A stretch of 64,000 nucleotides of DNA, from assembly GCA_021838715.1 (NCBI GenBank), contig JAKCCX010000009.1, positions 1 to 64,000 of the forward strand, given 5' to 3'. The notes below the pieces were generated by a model, which was not told the origin of the DNA, made no database searches, and saw only the letters and a list, made by a program, of their open reading frames with translations. Source of the DNA: Pseudomonadota bacterium (lineage in GTDB: Bacteria; Pseudomonadota; Gammaproteobacteria; Burkholderiales; Burkholderiaceae_F). Position numbers and translations under genes: made by a program. Position 1 is the stretch's first letter. Each line of letters starts with the position of its first letter. Positions 18,251-28,773 of the stretch are shown piece by piece.

Positions 18251-19054
18251 TCAGCGATTCCGCTTCGACCCCACCCGCTCCGCCTTGGGGCGCTCCATCG
18301 CCGCCGCGATCCCGCGCAGGATGTCCACCTCGCTGCGGGTCGGCCGCGCCCGCAGCAGCAGGCGCCGCATCCGCGCCATCAGGTTCTTCGGCTGTGCCGG
18401 GTCCAGATAACCGACCGCGACCAGGGCCCGTTCGAGATGCCCGAACATCGCCTCGGTCTGCTCGACACCCGCCGCCGGATCTTCCTCGCGCGGTGCGGTT
18501 TGCGAAACGTCGCAGCGCGGCAGCGGCGCCAGGGGCGCACCTGCCTGCTGCAGCAATTCGCGGCGGCTTTCGTAGGCGGCGATCTGCGCCGCCTGCGCGA
18601 GATTGAGCGAGGCGCGCAGCGGATCCGCCGGAATCGCACAGACGGCGTGGCAGCGCTGCACGTCCTCGTTGGTCAGGCCCGTACGTTCGGTGCCGAACAC
18701 GAACGCGATCTCCGCCCCATCCCGGCACGCCGCCTGCGCGGCCTCCCGCGCCGCCTCCCGGACCTCGACCGGTTCCGGTCCGAAACCGCGCGCATACCCG
18801 CTCATGGCGTATGCCCGCTGCACCCCGTCGAGCGCCTCGGCCAGCGAGTCGCAGCGCTGCGCCCCGACGAGCACGTCCGCCGCCGAGGTGGCGAAAGCCA
18901 GCGCCTCCGGGTCTTCGCGAAAGCCCGCGGTGCGCGGCTGCACCACCACGAGCCGGGAAAACCCCATGGTACGGATCGCCCTTGCGCAGGCGCCGATATT
19001 GCCCGCATGCGCGGGCGCGACCAATACGAATCGAAATTGCGAGAAACCCGACAC
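18251..19054 (-). CDS. trmJ: tRNA (cytidine/uridine-2'-O-)-methyltransferase TrmJ
   Basis: Methylates the ribose at position 32 of certain tRNAs. 267 residues from GTG 19054. SPOUT knot motifs are present: VLVAPAHAGNIGACARAIRT at the N-terminus, FVFGTERTGLTNEDV and IPADPLRASLNLAQA. The C-terminal region carries the TrmJ-type helical extension with MRRLLLRARPTRSEVDILRG. Open frame continues upstream to 19276 but overlaps suhB antisense, so I prefer the GTG next to the conserved core. Divergent from suhB with 67 bp between. Confidence 0.88.
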   Translation of the reverse strand: MSGFSQFRFVLVAPAHAGNIGACARAIRTMGFSRLVVVQPRTAGFREDPEALAFATSAADVLVGAQRCDSLAEALDGVQRAYAMSGYARGFGPEPVEVREAAREAAQAACRDGAEIAFVFGTERTGLTNEDVQRCHAVCAIPADPLRASLNLAQAAQIAAYESRRELLQQAGAPLAPLPRCDVSQTAPREEDPAAGVEQTEAMFGHLERALVAVGYLDPAQPKNLMARMRRLLLRARPTRSEVDILRGIAAAMERPKAERVGSKRNR

Positions 19055-19121
19055 CGAACACCCGTAAAATCGCGATTTGCGTCCACCGACCGCACGTGCC
19101 GCAGGGCCGTGCCCCCTCCCC

Positions 19122-19928
19122 ATGCATCCGCTACTGAATACCGCCATCAAAGCCGCCCGCAAGGCCGGCGCCATCATCAACCGCGCCAGCCTGGACGTCG
19201 ACCTGCTGAAAGTCAGCGCGAAGGGCCACGCCGATTTTGTCACGGAGGTCGACCGTGCCGCGGAACAGGTCATCATCGAGACGATTTCCCAGGCCTATCC
19301 CGACCACGGTTTTCTCGCCGAGGAGTCGGGACGAAGCCAACCGCAAGGCGCCAAGGGCGACTACACCTGGATCATCGACCCGCTCGACGGGACGACCAAC
19401 TTCATCCACGGGTTCCCGCAATACGCGGTGTCGATCGCCTGCATGCAGGACGGACAGATCACCCAGGCGGTGATCTACGACCCCTCGCGCAACGACCTCT
19501 ACACGGCGACCCGCGGCCGCGGCGCGTTCCTCAACGACCGCCGCATCCGCGTATCCAAGCGCAGCCAGATGGCCGAAGCCCTGATCGGGACCGGATTCCC
19601 CTTTCGCGACCTGGAATTCCTCGACCGCTACCTGGCGATCTTCCGCCGCGTCACCGCCGCCACCGCAGGGATCCGCCGCCCGGGCTCGGCCGCGCTCGAT
19701 CTCGCGTGCGTCGCCGCGGGCCGCTATGACGGGTTCTGGGAGTTCCGGCTGTCGCCGTGGGACATCGCGGCGGGCATCCTGCTCGTGATCGAGGCGGGCG
19801 GCCTGGTCACCGACGATCAGGGCGGCGTCGGGTACCTGGAGAGCGGCAACGTCGTCTGCGGCAATCCCAAGATCGCCCCGCAATTGCTGCAACTCGTGAG
19901 CGGCGCCGAAACGGCGCCGCGGCTGTGA
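19122..19928 (+). CDS. suhB: Inositol-1-monophosphatase family protein
   Basis: 268 residues from ATG 19122. Lithium-sensitive phosphatase motifs: EESG near residue 66, [17 protein letters not shown] near 82-98 (metal-binding Asp residues) and [17 protein letters not shown] near 212. SuhB homologues hydrolyse inositol phosphate and in E. coli also take part in rRNA antitermination complexes; which role applies here is not visible. Followed 7 bp later by dsbB. Confidence 0.92.
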   Translation: MHPLLNTAIKAARKAGAIINRASLDVDLLKVSAKGHADFVTEVDRAAEQVIIETISQAYPDHGFLAEESGRSQPQGAKGDYTWIIDPLDGTTNFIHGFPQYAVSIACMQDGQITQAVIYDPSRNDLYTATRGRGAFLNDRRIRVSKRSQMAEALIGTGFPFRDLEFLDRYLAIFRRVTAATAGIRRPGSAALDLACVAAGRYDGFWEFRLSPWDIAAGILLVIEAGGLVTDDQGGVGYLESGNVVCGNPKIAPQLLQLVSGAETAPRL

Positions 19929-19935
19929 ACGACGG

Positions 19936-20481
19936 ATGGCTTGTCCCATGAAAGGCCCCGCTTTCTGCCCCGCTTTCTGCCGAACGGCGCCGCGCGTCCG
20001 CTACGGCGCCGTCGCCGTCACGGCAGCGGCCCTGATCGGGTTCGCGATCTACCTGCAGGAAGTGAAGGGGCTCGAGCCCTGCCCGTTGTGCATCCTGCAG
20101 CGCTATGCCTATGTGGTCGTTGCAGCGGCCGCCCTGGTGGCCGCGCTGCTGCCGTCATCCGCGCCGCGAATCGCCGCGCGGATCGCGGCGTGGGTCGGGA
20201 TCGCCTTCGCGGTGGCCGGCGCGGGCGTGGGGGTGTGGCACGTCTGGCTGCAGACCCATCCGCCCAAGTTCGCCTCCTGCGGGCCGAGCCTGCAGTATCT
20301 CGTCGCCAACCTGCCCTTGGGGCGCGCCCTGCCGCGCATTTTCCAGGGCTACGCGGACTGCACGGAGGTTACGTGGCGATTCCTGGGACTGACGATCCCG
20401 GCCTGGTCGCTGCTGTGTCTGCTGGGGCTGGCGGCGGTGCTATGGGGAGCGCAGCGGCGCAACGACGCTGCGCAGCAATAA
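19936..20481 (+). CDS. dsbB: Disulfide bond formation protein B
   Basis: Inner-membrane protein that re-oxidises DsbA and passes electrons to quinone. About 180 residues with four membrane helices. The first periplasmic Cys pair is PCPLCIL near residue 49-52; the second pair is in FASCGPS and YADCTEV. ATG 19936 and ATG 19948 are both possible; the second gives a more usual N-terminus. DsbB supplies the oxidising power needed to handle Cys in exported proteins. Convergent with the desaturase gene. Confidence 0.9.
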   Translation: MACPMKGPAFCPAFCRTAPRVRYGAVAVTAAALIGFAIYLQEVKGLEPCPLCILQRYAYVVVAAAALVAALLPSSAPRIAARIAAWVGIAFAVAGAGVGVWHVWLQTHPPKFASCGPSLQYLVANLPLGRALPRIFQGYADCTEVTWRFLGLTIPAWSLLCLLGLAAVLWGAQRRNDAAQQ

Positions 20482-20531
20482 GAAGCGGGTTTTCTCTGCC
20501 TGCACCCGCCTCCTATTGCCGGCGATGAAAA

Positions 20532-21689
20532 TTACGCGGCGGCGGGTTCGCTCGTCGCCTTGCCGGAGTAGGTGGTCCAGCAGTGCCGCGAGAAGTCGTA
20601 GAGCTTGCAGTTGCGCGCGGTCTCGAAATACCAGCGCCAGGAGAACGGCTGGATGACGATGCGCTGGGGCAGCAGGTCTTCGAGCATCTTCTGGGCGTTC
20701 TTCAACCGGTAGAGCGGAATGCTCATGTCCAGGTGATGGGCGGTGTGTTCCATGATGTGATGCAGCACCGCGCCGAACCGCAGCGGGAAGGTCAGGTGCA
20801 CGGTCGTCGAGATGAACGGCTGCGCGCGCGCCCACGCGATGCGGTCGTCGTACCAGTTGACCTTGACGTGGGTATGGTGGACGTACACCACGAACCCGAT
20901 CATCGAATTCCAGAAGAAGAACGGCACGACCCACCCGAACACCAGCACGGGCGCGATGGCCTGGCCGGTCGCATGCGCGGCCCAGGCCAGGACCGCGGCC
21001 CAGGCCAGCCCGAATGCGCTCACCAGCACGTTGTCCCAGAAGAAGATCGGACGGCGCGTGCCCATGTACGTCTTGCTCGGGAAGAACATGCGCAGCCACC
21101 AGATCTCGAACATGTAGTACAGGCCCGGCGCCCAGCCGCTGCGATAGATCCGGTCGAGCACGCGCCGCATGGGCGGGAGCGCCTCGAATTCCTCGCGCGT
21201 GAGCGGCGCCCACACGAAGTCGAAGCCCTTGAGATTGGTGTACCCGTGATGCACGACGTTGTGCCCGATATCCCACAGGCTGTAGGGCGTGATCGACGGC
21301 AGGAACGCGATGCGCCCCAGCACCTTGTTGAGCCGGCGATGCGGCGTCAGGCTTTGGTGGCAGGCATCGTGCCCGATGATGAACAGCCGGCCGATCCAGA
21401 ACCCGGCGATCATGCCGAACAGCAGCTTGATCGGCCAGGAGTGTGCGAGCACCGTCCCGCCGAGCAGGGAAAACAGGACGAGATAGTCGAACACCAGCAG
21501 CACGATGGCGTATGCCGTCGTGCGCTCCGCCAGCGGGATGAGCCAGCGGCGCATGATCTTCCGGTGCGGCAGCGGCTCGCCGACCGGGATCGGGGCGAGG
21601 GGGAGAGAACCGGTTTCGGATGAAAGGTCCGGCGAGATTCCCGTCGGAGAAGAGGCCTCTGCGGCCGGCATCGATGATATGGACGACAT
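20532..21689 (-). CDS. Membrane fatty acid desaturase
   Basis: 385 residues from ATG 21689. The three histidine boxes for the di-iron centre are clear: [17 protein letters not shown] (HxxxHH type) and [10 protein letters not shown]; an extra VHHTHVKVN lies between the second and third. Four hydrophobic helices flank them. It belongs to the acyl-lipid desaturase superfamily and should introduce a double bond into membrane fatty acids, using O2. Positional specificity cannot be read. An inverted repeat 88-114 bp upstream may be its operator. Confidence 0.88.
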   Translation of the reverse strand: MSSISSMPAAEASSPTGISPDLSSETGSLPLAPIPVGEPLPHRKIMRRWLIPLAERTTAYAIVLLVFDYLVLFSLLGGTVLAHSWPIKLLFGMIAGFWIGRLFIIGHDACHQSLTPHRRLNKVLGRIAFLPSITPYSLWDIGHNVVHHGYTNLKGFDFVWAPLTREEFEALPPMRRVLDRIYRSGWAPGLYYMFEIWWLRMFFPSKTYMGTRRPIFFWDNVLVSAFGLAWAAVLAWAAHATGQAIAPVLVFGWVVPFFFWNSMIGFVVYVHHTHVKVNWYDDRIAWARAQPFISTTVHLTFPLRFGAVLHHIMEHTAHHLDMSIPLYRLKNAQKMLEDLLPQRIVIQPFSWRWYFETARNCKLYDFSRHCWTTYSGKATSEPAAA

Positions 21690-21777
21690 ATGTTCCAGCA
21701 ATGCAGGGCCAAAACGGCCCCGGAAAAAACAACGGCCGGGGGATCCTACCTCCCGAGCGCGACCGGACTTTGACCTA

Positions 21778-21803
21778 AGTAAAACAAAACAAGGTATTTT
21801 ACT
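21778..21803. promoter_or_regulatory. Candidate operator upstream of the desaturase gene
   Basis: AGTAAAA (21778-21784) and TTTTACT (21797-21803) form a perfect 7-bp inverted repeat with a 12-bp centre in an AT-rich island (caaaacaaggta) of otherwise GC-rich DNA. It is placed to control the leftward desaturase and possibly early mutS transcription. Desaturase genes are often controlled by TetR-type repressors binding such palindromes; this is inference. Confidence 0.4.
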
Positions 21804-21981
21804 GTGCTTGGTGGCTTGTGGCACATCCAGCGTGCACGTCCGTCGTTCGCCGGCCGCACCCACGCCCATGGCGTCCCCATCGCGGAAGCGGTCGCGGCGT
21901 TCCGTCCCGCCCCGGGATCGGCACCTGCCGCCCCTGGACCGATGGGGGTTCCCAACCGAAGCCGGATTCACGATCAGCACA

Positions 21982-24642
21982 TTGGACACGAAACAGCATA
22001 CCCCGGTGATGCAGCAATATCACCGGATCAAGGCGCAATACCCAGAAGAACTCGTCTTTTACCGGATGGGGGACTTCTATGAACTGTTCTACGACGACGC
22101 GGAAAAGGCTGCGCGGCTGCTCGGCCTGACCCTGACCGCGCGCGGACAGTCGGGCGGCGCACCGGTGAAGATGGCCGGCGTGCCGGCCGTGAGCGTCGAT
22201 CAATACCTCGCCCGGCTCGTGCAACTGGGCGAGTCGGTTGCGATCTGCGAGCAGGTGGGTGATCCGGCGACGGCCCGCGGCCCGGTGGAACGCAAGGTCG
22301 TCCGGGTGGTCACCCCGGGAACGCTGACCGACCAGGATCTGCTGCCGAACAAGCGCGACGCGGCGCTGGCGGGGATCGCCTTCGGCCCGGCGTCGAACCC
22401 GGGCGCCGCGGGCCGGGGCGCCGCCGGCGACGCAGCGGTGGCGGTCGCCTGGCTGGTGCTGGCCAGCGGGGATCTGCGGGTGCTCGAGACGACGGCCGCG
22501 GACCTCGACTCCGAACTGGCACGCATCGCACCGGCCGAAATCGTCGCGGCGGAGGGGCAGTCGGCGCGGATCCGCGCCGCGGTTCCGGTCCGCAACGCAC
22601 CCGACTGGCACTTCGACGCCGCCCGCGGCGATCAACTACTGCGCGAGGCGCTCGGCGTGGCGAGCCTCCAGGCCTTCGACCTCGACCGGCGGCCGCTGGC
22701 TCTGGCCGCCTGCGCGGGCCTCCTCGATTACGCCCGCCATACCCAGGGCCGGCAAGCCGGGGAGCGCTTGGCCCATATCGTCACCGTGCGGGTCGAATCG
22801 CATTCCGACTACATCGGCATCGATCCGGTCACGCGGCGCAACCTCGAGATCACCGAGGCGATTCGCGACCCGGCGGCGCCGACGCTTTTTTCCACGCTCG
22901 ACCGCTGTGCGACCGGGATGGGCAGCCGGCGTCTGCGCCACTGCCTGCACCATCCGCTGCGCGATTCCCGGGCGGTGCGGGCGCGCCAGGAGACGATCGC
23001 CGCCCTGCTGCGCGCCGACGCCGCGCAGCCCATGCTGGACGCACTGTCGGCGGTGCCCGATCTCGACCGCATCGCCAGCCGCATCGCGCTGCGCTCGGTG
23101 CGCCCGAAGGAACTCGCCGCCCTGCGGGCCTGCGCGCCGGCGCTCGGCCGGGCGGCGGCGCTCGCCGATGCGCTCGACGTTCCCCGTTCCCCGGGCGGCG
23201 CGATTGCGGGCCCGCTCGCCTTGGCCGAAACGCTGGTGCGACGCCTCGCCGGCGCGCTGGCGGAGGAGCCGGCATACAGCCCGCGCGACGGCGACGTGAT
23301 GCGCACGGGCTTCGACGCGGAACTCGACGAACTGCGTGCGCTGCGCGCCAACGCCGGCGCCTTCCTCGTCGACCTCGAAGCGCGCGAGCGCGCGCGCACC
23401 GGGATTCCCAACCTGCGGGTGGAATACAACCGCGTGCATGGCTACTACATCGAAGTCACCAACGGCCAGGCGGACAAGGTTCCCGAGGATTACCGCCGCC
23501 GCCAGACCCTGAAGAACGCGGAGCGCTACATCACGCCGGAACTCAAGTCCTTCGAGGACCGCGCACTCTCCGCGCAGGAACGCGCACGCGCGCGCGAAAA
23601 GGAATTGTTCGACGCGCTGCTGCGGGATCTGGAACCGGAGATCGGGCCCTTGCTGCGCACCGCGGATGCCGTGGCGACGATGGACATGCTGAGCGCGTTC
23701 GCCGCGCATGCCCGCGCGGCGGGCTGGGTCCGGCCGACGCTGCGGCCGCAGCGCGGCATGGATGTCGACGGCGCGCGCCATGCGGTCGTCGAACAGACCC
23801 TCGAGACGTACACCCCCAACGACTGCCTCCTCGATGACACCCGGCGCATGCTCATCATCACCGGCCCGAACATGGGCGGGAAATCCACCTACATGCGCTC
23901 GGTGGCGCTCATCGCCCTCCTGGCGCACTGCGGCAGCTATGTTCCCGCGGCACGAGCGGAGATCGGACCGGTGGACCGGATCTTCACCCGCATCGGTGCG
24001 GCCGACGATCTCGCGCGCGGCGCGTCGACCTTTCTCGTCGAGATGACCGAAGCGGCGGCCATCCTGCACAGCGCCGGCCGTTGCAGCCTGGTGCTCATGG
24101 ATGAGATCGGCCGCGGCACCTCGACCTTCGACGGCATGGCGCTGGCCGGCGCGATCGCGCGCGCCCTGGTCCAGACCAACGACTGCCTGACGCTGTTCGC
24201 CACCCATTACTTCGAAATCACGGCGCTCGCGGCGCAATTGCCCGGCGTGGCGAACGTGCACGTCGCGGCGACGCAGACGCGGGGCAAACTGGTTTTCCTG
24301 CACCAGATACGGGAAGGTCCGGCCAGCCAGAGCCACGGCCTCGCCGTTGCCGCCCTGGCGGGCGTGCCCCAGGCCGTGATCGGCCATGCCCGCGAACTGC
24401 TTGCCCGACTGGAGACGAACGCCGCGGCGACGGCGGCAATCGACGCACGGCAGCCGGATCTGTTTGCCGCCGCGGAGGTTCCCGTGCCTGCGGCGCCGGA
24501 ACCGGAGATGCCGAAGGCACCGATGGCCGACCCCCTGCGCGCGCGCCTGCGGGAGATCGACCCCGACCGGCTGACGCCGCGGGAGGCGCTCGACCTGCTC
24601 TATGCGCTGCGCGAAGAAGCGGGAACGGGAGATCGGGAGTGA
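21982..24642 (+). CDS. mutS: DNA mismatch repair protein MutS
   Basis: Recognises mispairs and starts mismatch repair with MutL. 886 residues from TTG 21982. Mismatch-contact Phe-Tyr-Glu lies at 32-34 ([12 protein letters not shown]). The ATPase has Walker [14 protein letters not shown], Walker [17 protein letters not shown] and [10 protein letters not shown]. The C-terminal dimerisation tail ends with [19 protein letters not shown] 21982 aligns with the HTP(V/M)MQQY start of homologues; ATG 22009 is an alternative. An open frame continues upstream to 21505 but is antisense to the desaturase. Confidence 0.95.
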   Translation: MDTKQHTPVMQQYHRIKAQYPEELVFYRMGDFYELFYDDAEKAARLLGLTLTARGQSGGAPVKMAGVPAVSVDQYLARLVQLGESVAICEQVGDPATARGPVERKVVRVVTPGTLTDQDLLPNKRDAALAGIAFGPASNPGAAGRGAAGDAAVAVAWLVLASGDLRVLETTAADLDSELARIAPAEIVAAEGQSARIRAAVPVRNAPDWHFDAARGDQLLREALGVASLQAFDLDRRPLALAACAGLLDYARHTQGRQAGERLAHIVTVRVESHSDYIGIDPVTRRNLEITEAIRDPAAPTLFSTLDRCATGMGSRRLRHCLHHPLRDSRAVRARQETIAALLRADAAQPMLDALSAVPDLDRIASRIALRSVRPKELAALRACAPALGRAAALADALDVPRSPGGAIAGPLALAETLVRRLAGALAEEPAYSPRDGDVMRTGFDAELDELRALRANAGAFLVDLEARERARTGIPNLRVEYNRVHGYYIEVTNGQADKVPEDYRRRQTLKNAERYITPELKSFEDRALSAQERARAREKELFDALLRDLEPEIGPLLRTADAVATMDMLSAFAAHARAAGWVRPTLRPQRGMDVDGARHAVVEQTLETYTPNDCLLDDTRRMLIITGPNMGGKSTYMRSVALIALLAHCGSYVPAARAEIGPVDRIFTRIGAADDLARGASTFLVEMTEAAAILHSAGRCSLVLMDEIGRGTSTFDGMALAGAIARALVQTNDCLTLFATHYFEITALAAQLPGVANVHVAATQTRGKLVFLHQIREGPASQSHGLAVAALAGVPQAVIGHARELLARLETNAAATAAIDARQPDLFAAAEVPVPAAPEPEMPKAPMADPLRARLREIDPDRLTPREALDLLYALREEAGTGDRE

Positions 24643-24672
24643 ACGCGCGGGAGCCCCGTGGTGCTGCCGCCG

Positions 24673-24713
24673 CCCTCACCCCCGCCCTCTCCCGCCTCCA
24701 CGGGAGAGGGGGA
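24673..24713. repeat. REP-like palindromic repeat between mutS and the cupin gene
   Basis: ccctcacccccgccctctcc then cgcctccacgggagaggggg. The hairpin arms are CCCTCTCCCG and CGGGAGAGGG with a short loop. This copy lies between the mutS stop and the start of the ribosomal oxygenase gene, and is identical over its conserved part to the copy in tilS. Confidence 0.85.
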
Positions 24714-24765
24714 AACCGGTCCGCTGCGCATGCGGATGCCCGGGCCCGCGCGAAGGACACGACAC

Positions 24766-26025
24766 ATGCCTGATCGGCGACCCTTTTTCGACCCCCTGCC
24801 GCCGCCGCTCGCCCGCCTGGGACCGATTCCGGTCGCGCAATTCCTGCGCCGGACCTGGCACCGCACGCCGCTGCTCGTCCGGCAGGCGATTCCCGGGTTC
24901 GCCAGTCCGGTCACCCGCGACGATCTCTTCGCACTGGCGCAGGATGAGGATGTCGAGTCGCGGCTCGTCGAGCACGGCGCCGACCGCTGGCGGCTGCGCC
25001 GCGGGCCGTTTTCCGCGCGCGCGCTGTCCGGATCCCGGCGCAAGGACTGGACGGTGCTCGTACAAGGCGTCGATCTCCACCTCCCCGCAGTGGCGAGCCT
25101 CGCTGCGCGTTTCCGCTTCCTGCCGCTGGCGCGCTTCGACGACGTGATGATCAGCTACGCCACCGATGGCGGCGGCGTGGGTCCGCATGTCGACCAGTAC
25201 GACGTGTTCCTGCTCCAGGCACAAGGCCGTCGGCGCTGGCGCATCGCCGAGCATTTCGATCCGCGGCTGCGCGAAGGGATGCCGCTGCGGCTGCTGGCGA
25301 ACTTCCATGCCGAACAGGAGTGGGTGCTCGAACCCGGGGACCTGCTCTACCTGCCGCCCGGGGTCGCCCACGACGGCGTCGCACAGGGCGAGAGCATCAC
25401 GATCTCCATCGGGTTTCGCGTCCCGACGCGCCAGGAACTGGCGGACGCCTGGGCGGAGCGGCAGGGCCGCACGGCACCGCTGCCCGGCCACCTGCCCGAT
25501 ACCGTGCGACGGCGCGCCGCCAGCCCCGCGCGCCTGCCGGAAGAACTGGTACGGGCCGCGCGCGCCGCGCTGCGCAACACCGTGCCCACCACCCGACAAC
25601 TGCGCCAGACCCTGCTCGAACACTGCACCGAACCCAAGCCCCAGGTGTTTTTCGATCCGCCGCGGCCGCCGATGCCGCCGTCCCGCTTCGCGCAGCGCAT
25701 CCGCCGCGACGGGGTTGCCGCCGATCTGCGCACCCGCATGCTCTATTCCGGCGCCGATTTCGCGATCAACGGCGAACTGCAGGAGGCGCTGTCCGCGCTT
25801 CCGGCATCGGACCGGCGTCGCCTGCGAGCACTGGCCGAACGGGGGCGCCTATCCCCCGAATCGCTGGCGGAATCCGGCGCGCCGCCCCGGAGCGCCTCCG
25901 CACTGCCCGGCCGAGGAGTCCGACGGACGCATTCCCAAAACCACGCTACCGCAGTGCAGCAACAATCCTTGGAGAGGCTGCTGTATGCGTGGTATCGCAA
26001 CGGTTGGTTGCATTTATTTCCCTAG
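24766..26025 (+). CDS. JmjC/cupin ribosomal-protein oxygenase, RoxA (YcfD)-like
   Basis: 419 residues. An Fe(II)/2-oxoglutarate oxygenase fold: ISYATDGGGVGPHVDQYDVF carries the HxD pair, and LYLPPGVAHDGVAQGES the second His. In E. coli this family hydroxylates an arginine of ribosomal protein L16. The winged-helix-like C-terminal part (FAQRIRRDGVAADLRTRML to YRNGWLHLFP) matches the family. ATG 24766 follows the REP-like repeat; the frame extends upstream only through repeat-derived Pro/Ser codons. Confidence 0.85.
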   Translation: MPDRRPFFDPLPPPLARLGPIPVAQFLRRTWHRTPLLVRQAIPGFASPVTRDDLFALAQDEDVESRLVEHGADRWRLRRGPFSARALSGSRRKDWTVLVQGVDLHLPAVASLAARFRFLPLARFDDVMISYATDGGGVGPHVDQYDVFLLQAQGRRRWRIAEHFDPRLREGMPLRLLANFHAEQEWVLEPGDLLYLPPGVAHDGVAQGESITISIGFRVPTRQELADAWAERQGRTAPLPGHLPDTVRRRAASPARLPEELVRAARAALRNTVPTTRQLRQTLLEHCTEPKPQVFFDPPRPPMPPSRFAQRIRRDGVAADLRTRMLYSGADFAINGELQEALSALPASDRRRLRALAERGRLSPESLAESGAPPRSASALPGRGVRRTHSQNHATAVQQQSLERLLYAWYRNGWLHLFP

Positions 26026-26202
26026 CAAATTTGCGGCAAAACACGGGGGCCGCCCTAGGAATCCCCTACAATTGCTGCGCCGCGGGAGATCCGCCTCCGA
26101 TGGAGATCGTCACCCGTCCCGCGTCGCCGGGAGCGCGCGCGCCCGCCGGGCGGTGGAAAATCGCGGCAATCGCATACCCCTATCGAACAAAAGGAACACA
26201 CC

Positions 26203-26436
26203 ATGAAAAAAATCCTCATCGCCGCCACACTGAGCATCGCTGCTCTGGCTGCATGCCAAAAATCGGAACAGCCGGCAGCGCCCGCGCAGGCGCCGGCCCC
26301 CGCGGCCGCTCCGGCTGCCCCGGCTGCCGCACCGGCTCCGGCCGCTGCCCCGGCCGCGCCCGCCAACGGTGCCGCCGCTCCGGCTGCGCCCGCGAACGGT
26401 GCCGCCGCCCCTGCCGCCAACGACAAGAAGCAGTAA
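26203..26436 (+). CDS. Small Ala/Pro-rich lipoprotein
   Basis: 77 residues. Signal peptide MKKILIAATLSIAALAAC with lipobox LAAC at Cys18; the mature protein is a low-complexity Ala/Pro string with two PANGAAAPA repeats ending in NDKKQ. Such a protein would be anchored in a membrane and extend into the periplasm. Ribosome site aaaggaa is 6 bp upstream. A strong bidirectional terminator follows. No specific function can be read. Confidence 0.75.
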   Translation: MKKILIAATLSIAALAACQKSEQPAAPAQAPAPAAAPAAPAAAPAPAAAPAAPANGAAAPAAPANGAAAPAANDKKQ

Positions 26437-26456
26437 GCGCAGCGCCAGGCGCCACG

Positions 26457-26488
26457 AAAAAAGGCCGGGAAATTTCCCGGCCTTTTTT
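26457..26488. terminator. Bidirectional rho-independent terminator
   Basis: A six-A run, GGCCGGGAAA/TTTCCCGGCC stem, then six T. Works for the lipoprotein gene from the left and for bamC from the right. Confidence 0.9.
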
Positions 26489-26543
26489 CGTTTTCCGCCC
26501 CCGCGGCCAGCCCGGCGAACCGGGCCGTGCGGGCGGCCCCCTC

Positions 26544-27800
26544 CTACATCGCGTCGCGCAGACGACCCAGCACGTGCTGCGCCGCCAGACTGCCATCCGG
26601 CTTGCCGTCGGGGTCCTGCACCTCGATGGTCGTGATGGTGCCGTCGGAATGCAGGGCGATCCGGAAGCGCTGAGCGGCGATCTGGGCATCGGAATTGAAC
26701 ACCCGGTTCCACCAGTTGCGTTTGGCGCGTTGCGCCGCCTCATAGCTCGGATCCAGGTAGCGGATGTGGTAGAGCCAGTGCGCCGGGTCGCGCCCCGTCA
26801 CCGTGAAGTCGACGCGATCGATCGCCGCCGCCACACGCTGCCAGACGTCGTCGATCGACTCCTGGACCTGCAGGGTCGTGATGCCGTCGACGATCACGGT
26901 ATGGACATCGGATTCCACATGCACCGTCGGAACAGCCGGCGCAGGAGCCGGTGCGGCAGCAGCCGCCGGCGCCGCGGCAACCGCGACCGGCGCCTGGGCA
27001 ACCGCGAACTTCAGCGCGATCCGCTGGAGCATTGCGGCAGCCAGTTGCGGATCGGGATGCTTGTATTGCCAGGCCGTCTGATCCCGGAACTGGGAAGTGA
27101 AAACCTCCTCCATCGCATGTTCGGAGACGGTGACTTCCGTATGTTTGCCGACGGATTGCACCAGCGCACGGTACTTCTGGCGCGTTCCGTTCGCGTCGTA
27201 GGCGCCGAACACCTTGTGCAGGCTGTCGCGCAGGATGTCCTCGTGGAGCATCGGGCGCGATTCCGCCCAATCGGTCTCGATCAGGCCCACGGCAGGCTGG
27301 TCGACCGCGACCTTGTAGCCCATCGAGATCCAGAGATCCTTGATGGCGGCATACACGGCAGCGGGCGGCGCATCGACATCGAGCCACTGATCGCGGCCAT
27401 CCTGGACGATGCGCGCATGCATCTTGGCCGGCGGCACCGCCGTCGACCCGGCGCCGGCGACCGCCGTGGCCGCCGTGGCCGCCGTCCCGCCGGCAGCCGC
27501 AGTCTGGCCCCGGCTTGCCGCCGAGCGGGCCGCCGCCGGAACCGAATAGCGGGCATCGGCCGCGACCGGACTCAGATCGGGAGGGACTTCCAGCGGTTCG
27601 AGATCGGGCTTCGCATGGTGGTAATCGTAGGTGCCGTCGTTCTGGTCCTGCGAACCGAAATGAAACCAGGACGGCGTCGAACACGCGCCCAGCATCGCGA
27701 GGGACACCGCCGCAGCGAGCGGTCGCGCGGCGCGGAGGGTACGTTGCAGGCTTCGCCTTGGGAGCACGATGGTCCTTTTACTGTTTACGTTTCGATCCAT
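26544..27800 (-). CDS. bamC: Outer membrane assembly lipoprotein BamC
   Basis: Part of the BAM complex that inserts beta-barrel proteins. 418 residues from ATG 27800. Lipobox LGAC with Cys at residue 40. The conserved unstructured N-terminal segment (DLEPLEVPPDLSPV) and two helix-grip domains (about 145-270 and 325-410) are separated by an Ala/Pro linker. It follows dapA with 27 bp, the same order as dapA-bamC in E. coli and relatives. The long N-region before the lipobox is unusual but common in Burkholderiales. Confidence 0.88.
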   Translation of the reverse strand: MDRNVNSKRTIVLPRRSLQRTLRAARPLAAAVSLAMLGACSTPSWFHFGSQDQNDGTYDYHHAKPDLEPLEVPPDLSPVAADARYSVPAAARSAASRGQTAAAGGTAATAATAVAGAGSTAVPPAKMHARIVQDGRDQWLDVDAPPAAVYAAIKDLWISMGYKVAVDQPAVGLIETDWAESRPMLHEDILRDSLHKVFGAYDANGTRQKYRALVQSVGKHTEVTVSEHAMEEVFTSQFRDQTAWQYKHPDPQLAAAMLQRIALKFAVAQAPVAVAAAPAAAAAPAPAPAVPTVHVESDVHTVIVDGITTLQVQESIDDVWQRVAAAIDRVDFTVTGRDPAHWLYHIRYLDPSYEAAQRAKRNWWNRVFNSDAQIAAQRFRIALHSDGTITTIEVQDPDGKPDGSLAAQHVLGRLRDAM

Positions 27801-27827
27801 ATCCGGCGATGATCGGTGACGCGGCAT

Positions 27828-28742
27828 TCACGCCACGCCGCCGATCCCGGCATCGCGCATCGCCTGCGCAACGATCTCCTGCCCCGACGCCGACAGCGGC
27901 ACCAGCGGCAGGCGGATGCCGGCGGGAATCCGCCCCATGCGCGCCAAGGCCCATTTCGCCGGCACCGGATTCGGTTCGACGAACAGGCGTACGTGCAGCG
28001 GCATCAGATGTTCGTTGATCGCGCGCGCCGTCGCGACGTCGCCGCGCAGCGCCGCCGCGCACATCTCGGCCATCGGGCGCGGCGCCACGTTGGCGGTGAC
28101 GGAGATCACGCCGTCGCCGCCCAGGAGCAGATAGGCGAGGCCGGTATCGTCGTTGCCGCTGTAGAGCGCGAACTCGCGGCTTCCGTTGCGCGCAACGCGA
28201 TGCTGCAGAACCCGCCGCATCTCCACGACCCGCGCCAGATCGCCGCTGGCATCCTTGATGCCCACGATGCCCGGCACCTGCGCGAGACGCATGGTGGTGT
28301 CGACGGAAAGGTCGGTGCCCGTACGCGACGGCACGTTGTAGAGGATCACCGGCAGGTCGACCGCCTCCGCGACGGCGCGGAAATGGCGATACAAGCCTTC
28401 CTGCGTCGGGCGGTTGTAGTAGGGAACGACCTGCAGCGAGGCGTCCGCGCCGACGCGCCGCGCCTCGCGGGTGAGCTCGATGGCTTCCTGGGTGGAGTTG
28501 GCACCGGTGCCAGCGATGACCTTGACCCGCCCCGCCGCCGTCTCGACGGCGATGCGGATCAGTTGCACATGTTCTTCCGGATCGACGGTGGCCGATTCGC
28601 CGGTGGTGCCGACGGCGACGATCGCGTTGGTGCCTTCGTCGATGTGCCAGTCGATCAGCTTGCGGTAGGAATCCCAGTCGAGGGATCCGTCTTCCCGCAT
28701 GGGCGTGACGATGGCGACCAAACTTCCGGTGATAGCAGTCAT
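27828..28742 (-). CDS. dapA: 4-hydroxy-tetrahydrodipicolinate synthase
   Basis: Condenses pyruvate and aspartate semialdehyde on the lysine/diaminopimelate path, downstream of LysC. 304 residues from ATG 28742. Motifs: [35 protein letters not shown] (active-site Tyr) and [10 protein letters not shown] (Schiff-base Lys near 163). Length is slightly above the usual 292. bamC follows. A long inverted repeat lies just upstream, between this gene and trpS. Confidence 0.95.
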   Translation of the reverse strand: MTAITGSLVAIVTPMREDGSLDWDSYRKLIDWHIDEGTNAIVAVGTTGESATVDPEEHVQLIRIAVETAAGRVKVIAGTGANSTQEAIELTREARRVGADASLQVVPYYNRPTQEGLYRHFRAVAEAVDLPVILYNVPSRTGTDLSVDTTMRLAQVPGIVGIKDASGDLARVVEMRRVLQHRVARNGSREFALYSGNDDTGLAYLLLGGDGVISVTANVAPRPMAEMCAAALRGDVATARAINEHLMPLHVRLFVEPNPVPAKWALARMGRIPAGIRLPLVPLSASGQEIVAQAMRDAGIGGVA

Positions 28743-28773
28743 AGGTTTCTGGCGTTCGGGCGGCACGATTGCA

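Noticed and set aside
22636-24387. A 583-codon minus-strand frame opposite mutS
   Set aside because: Mirror of mutS codons; composition is Arg/Gln/His-rich and no start context is present.
25320-27812. An 830-codon plus-strand frame spanning the cupin gene, lipoprotein and bamC antisense
   Set aside because: It crosses two real genes in other frames and a strong terminator; not a plausible gene.
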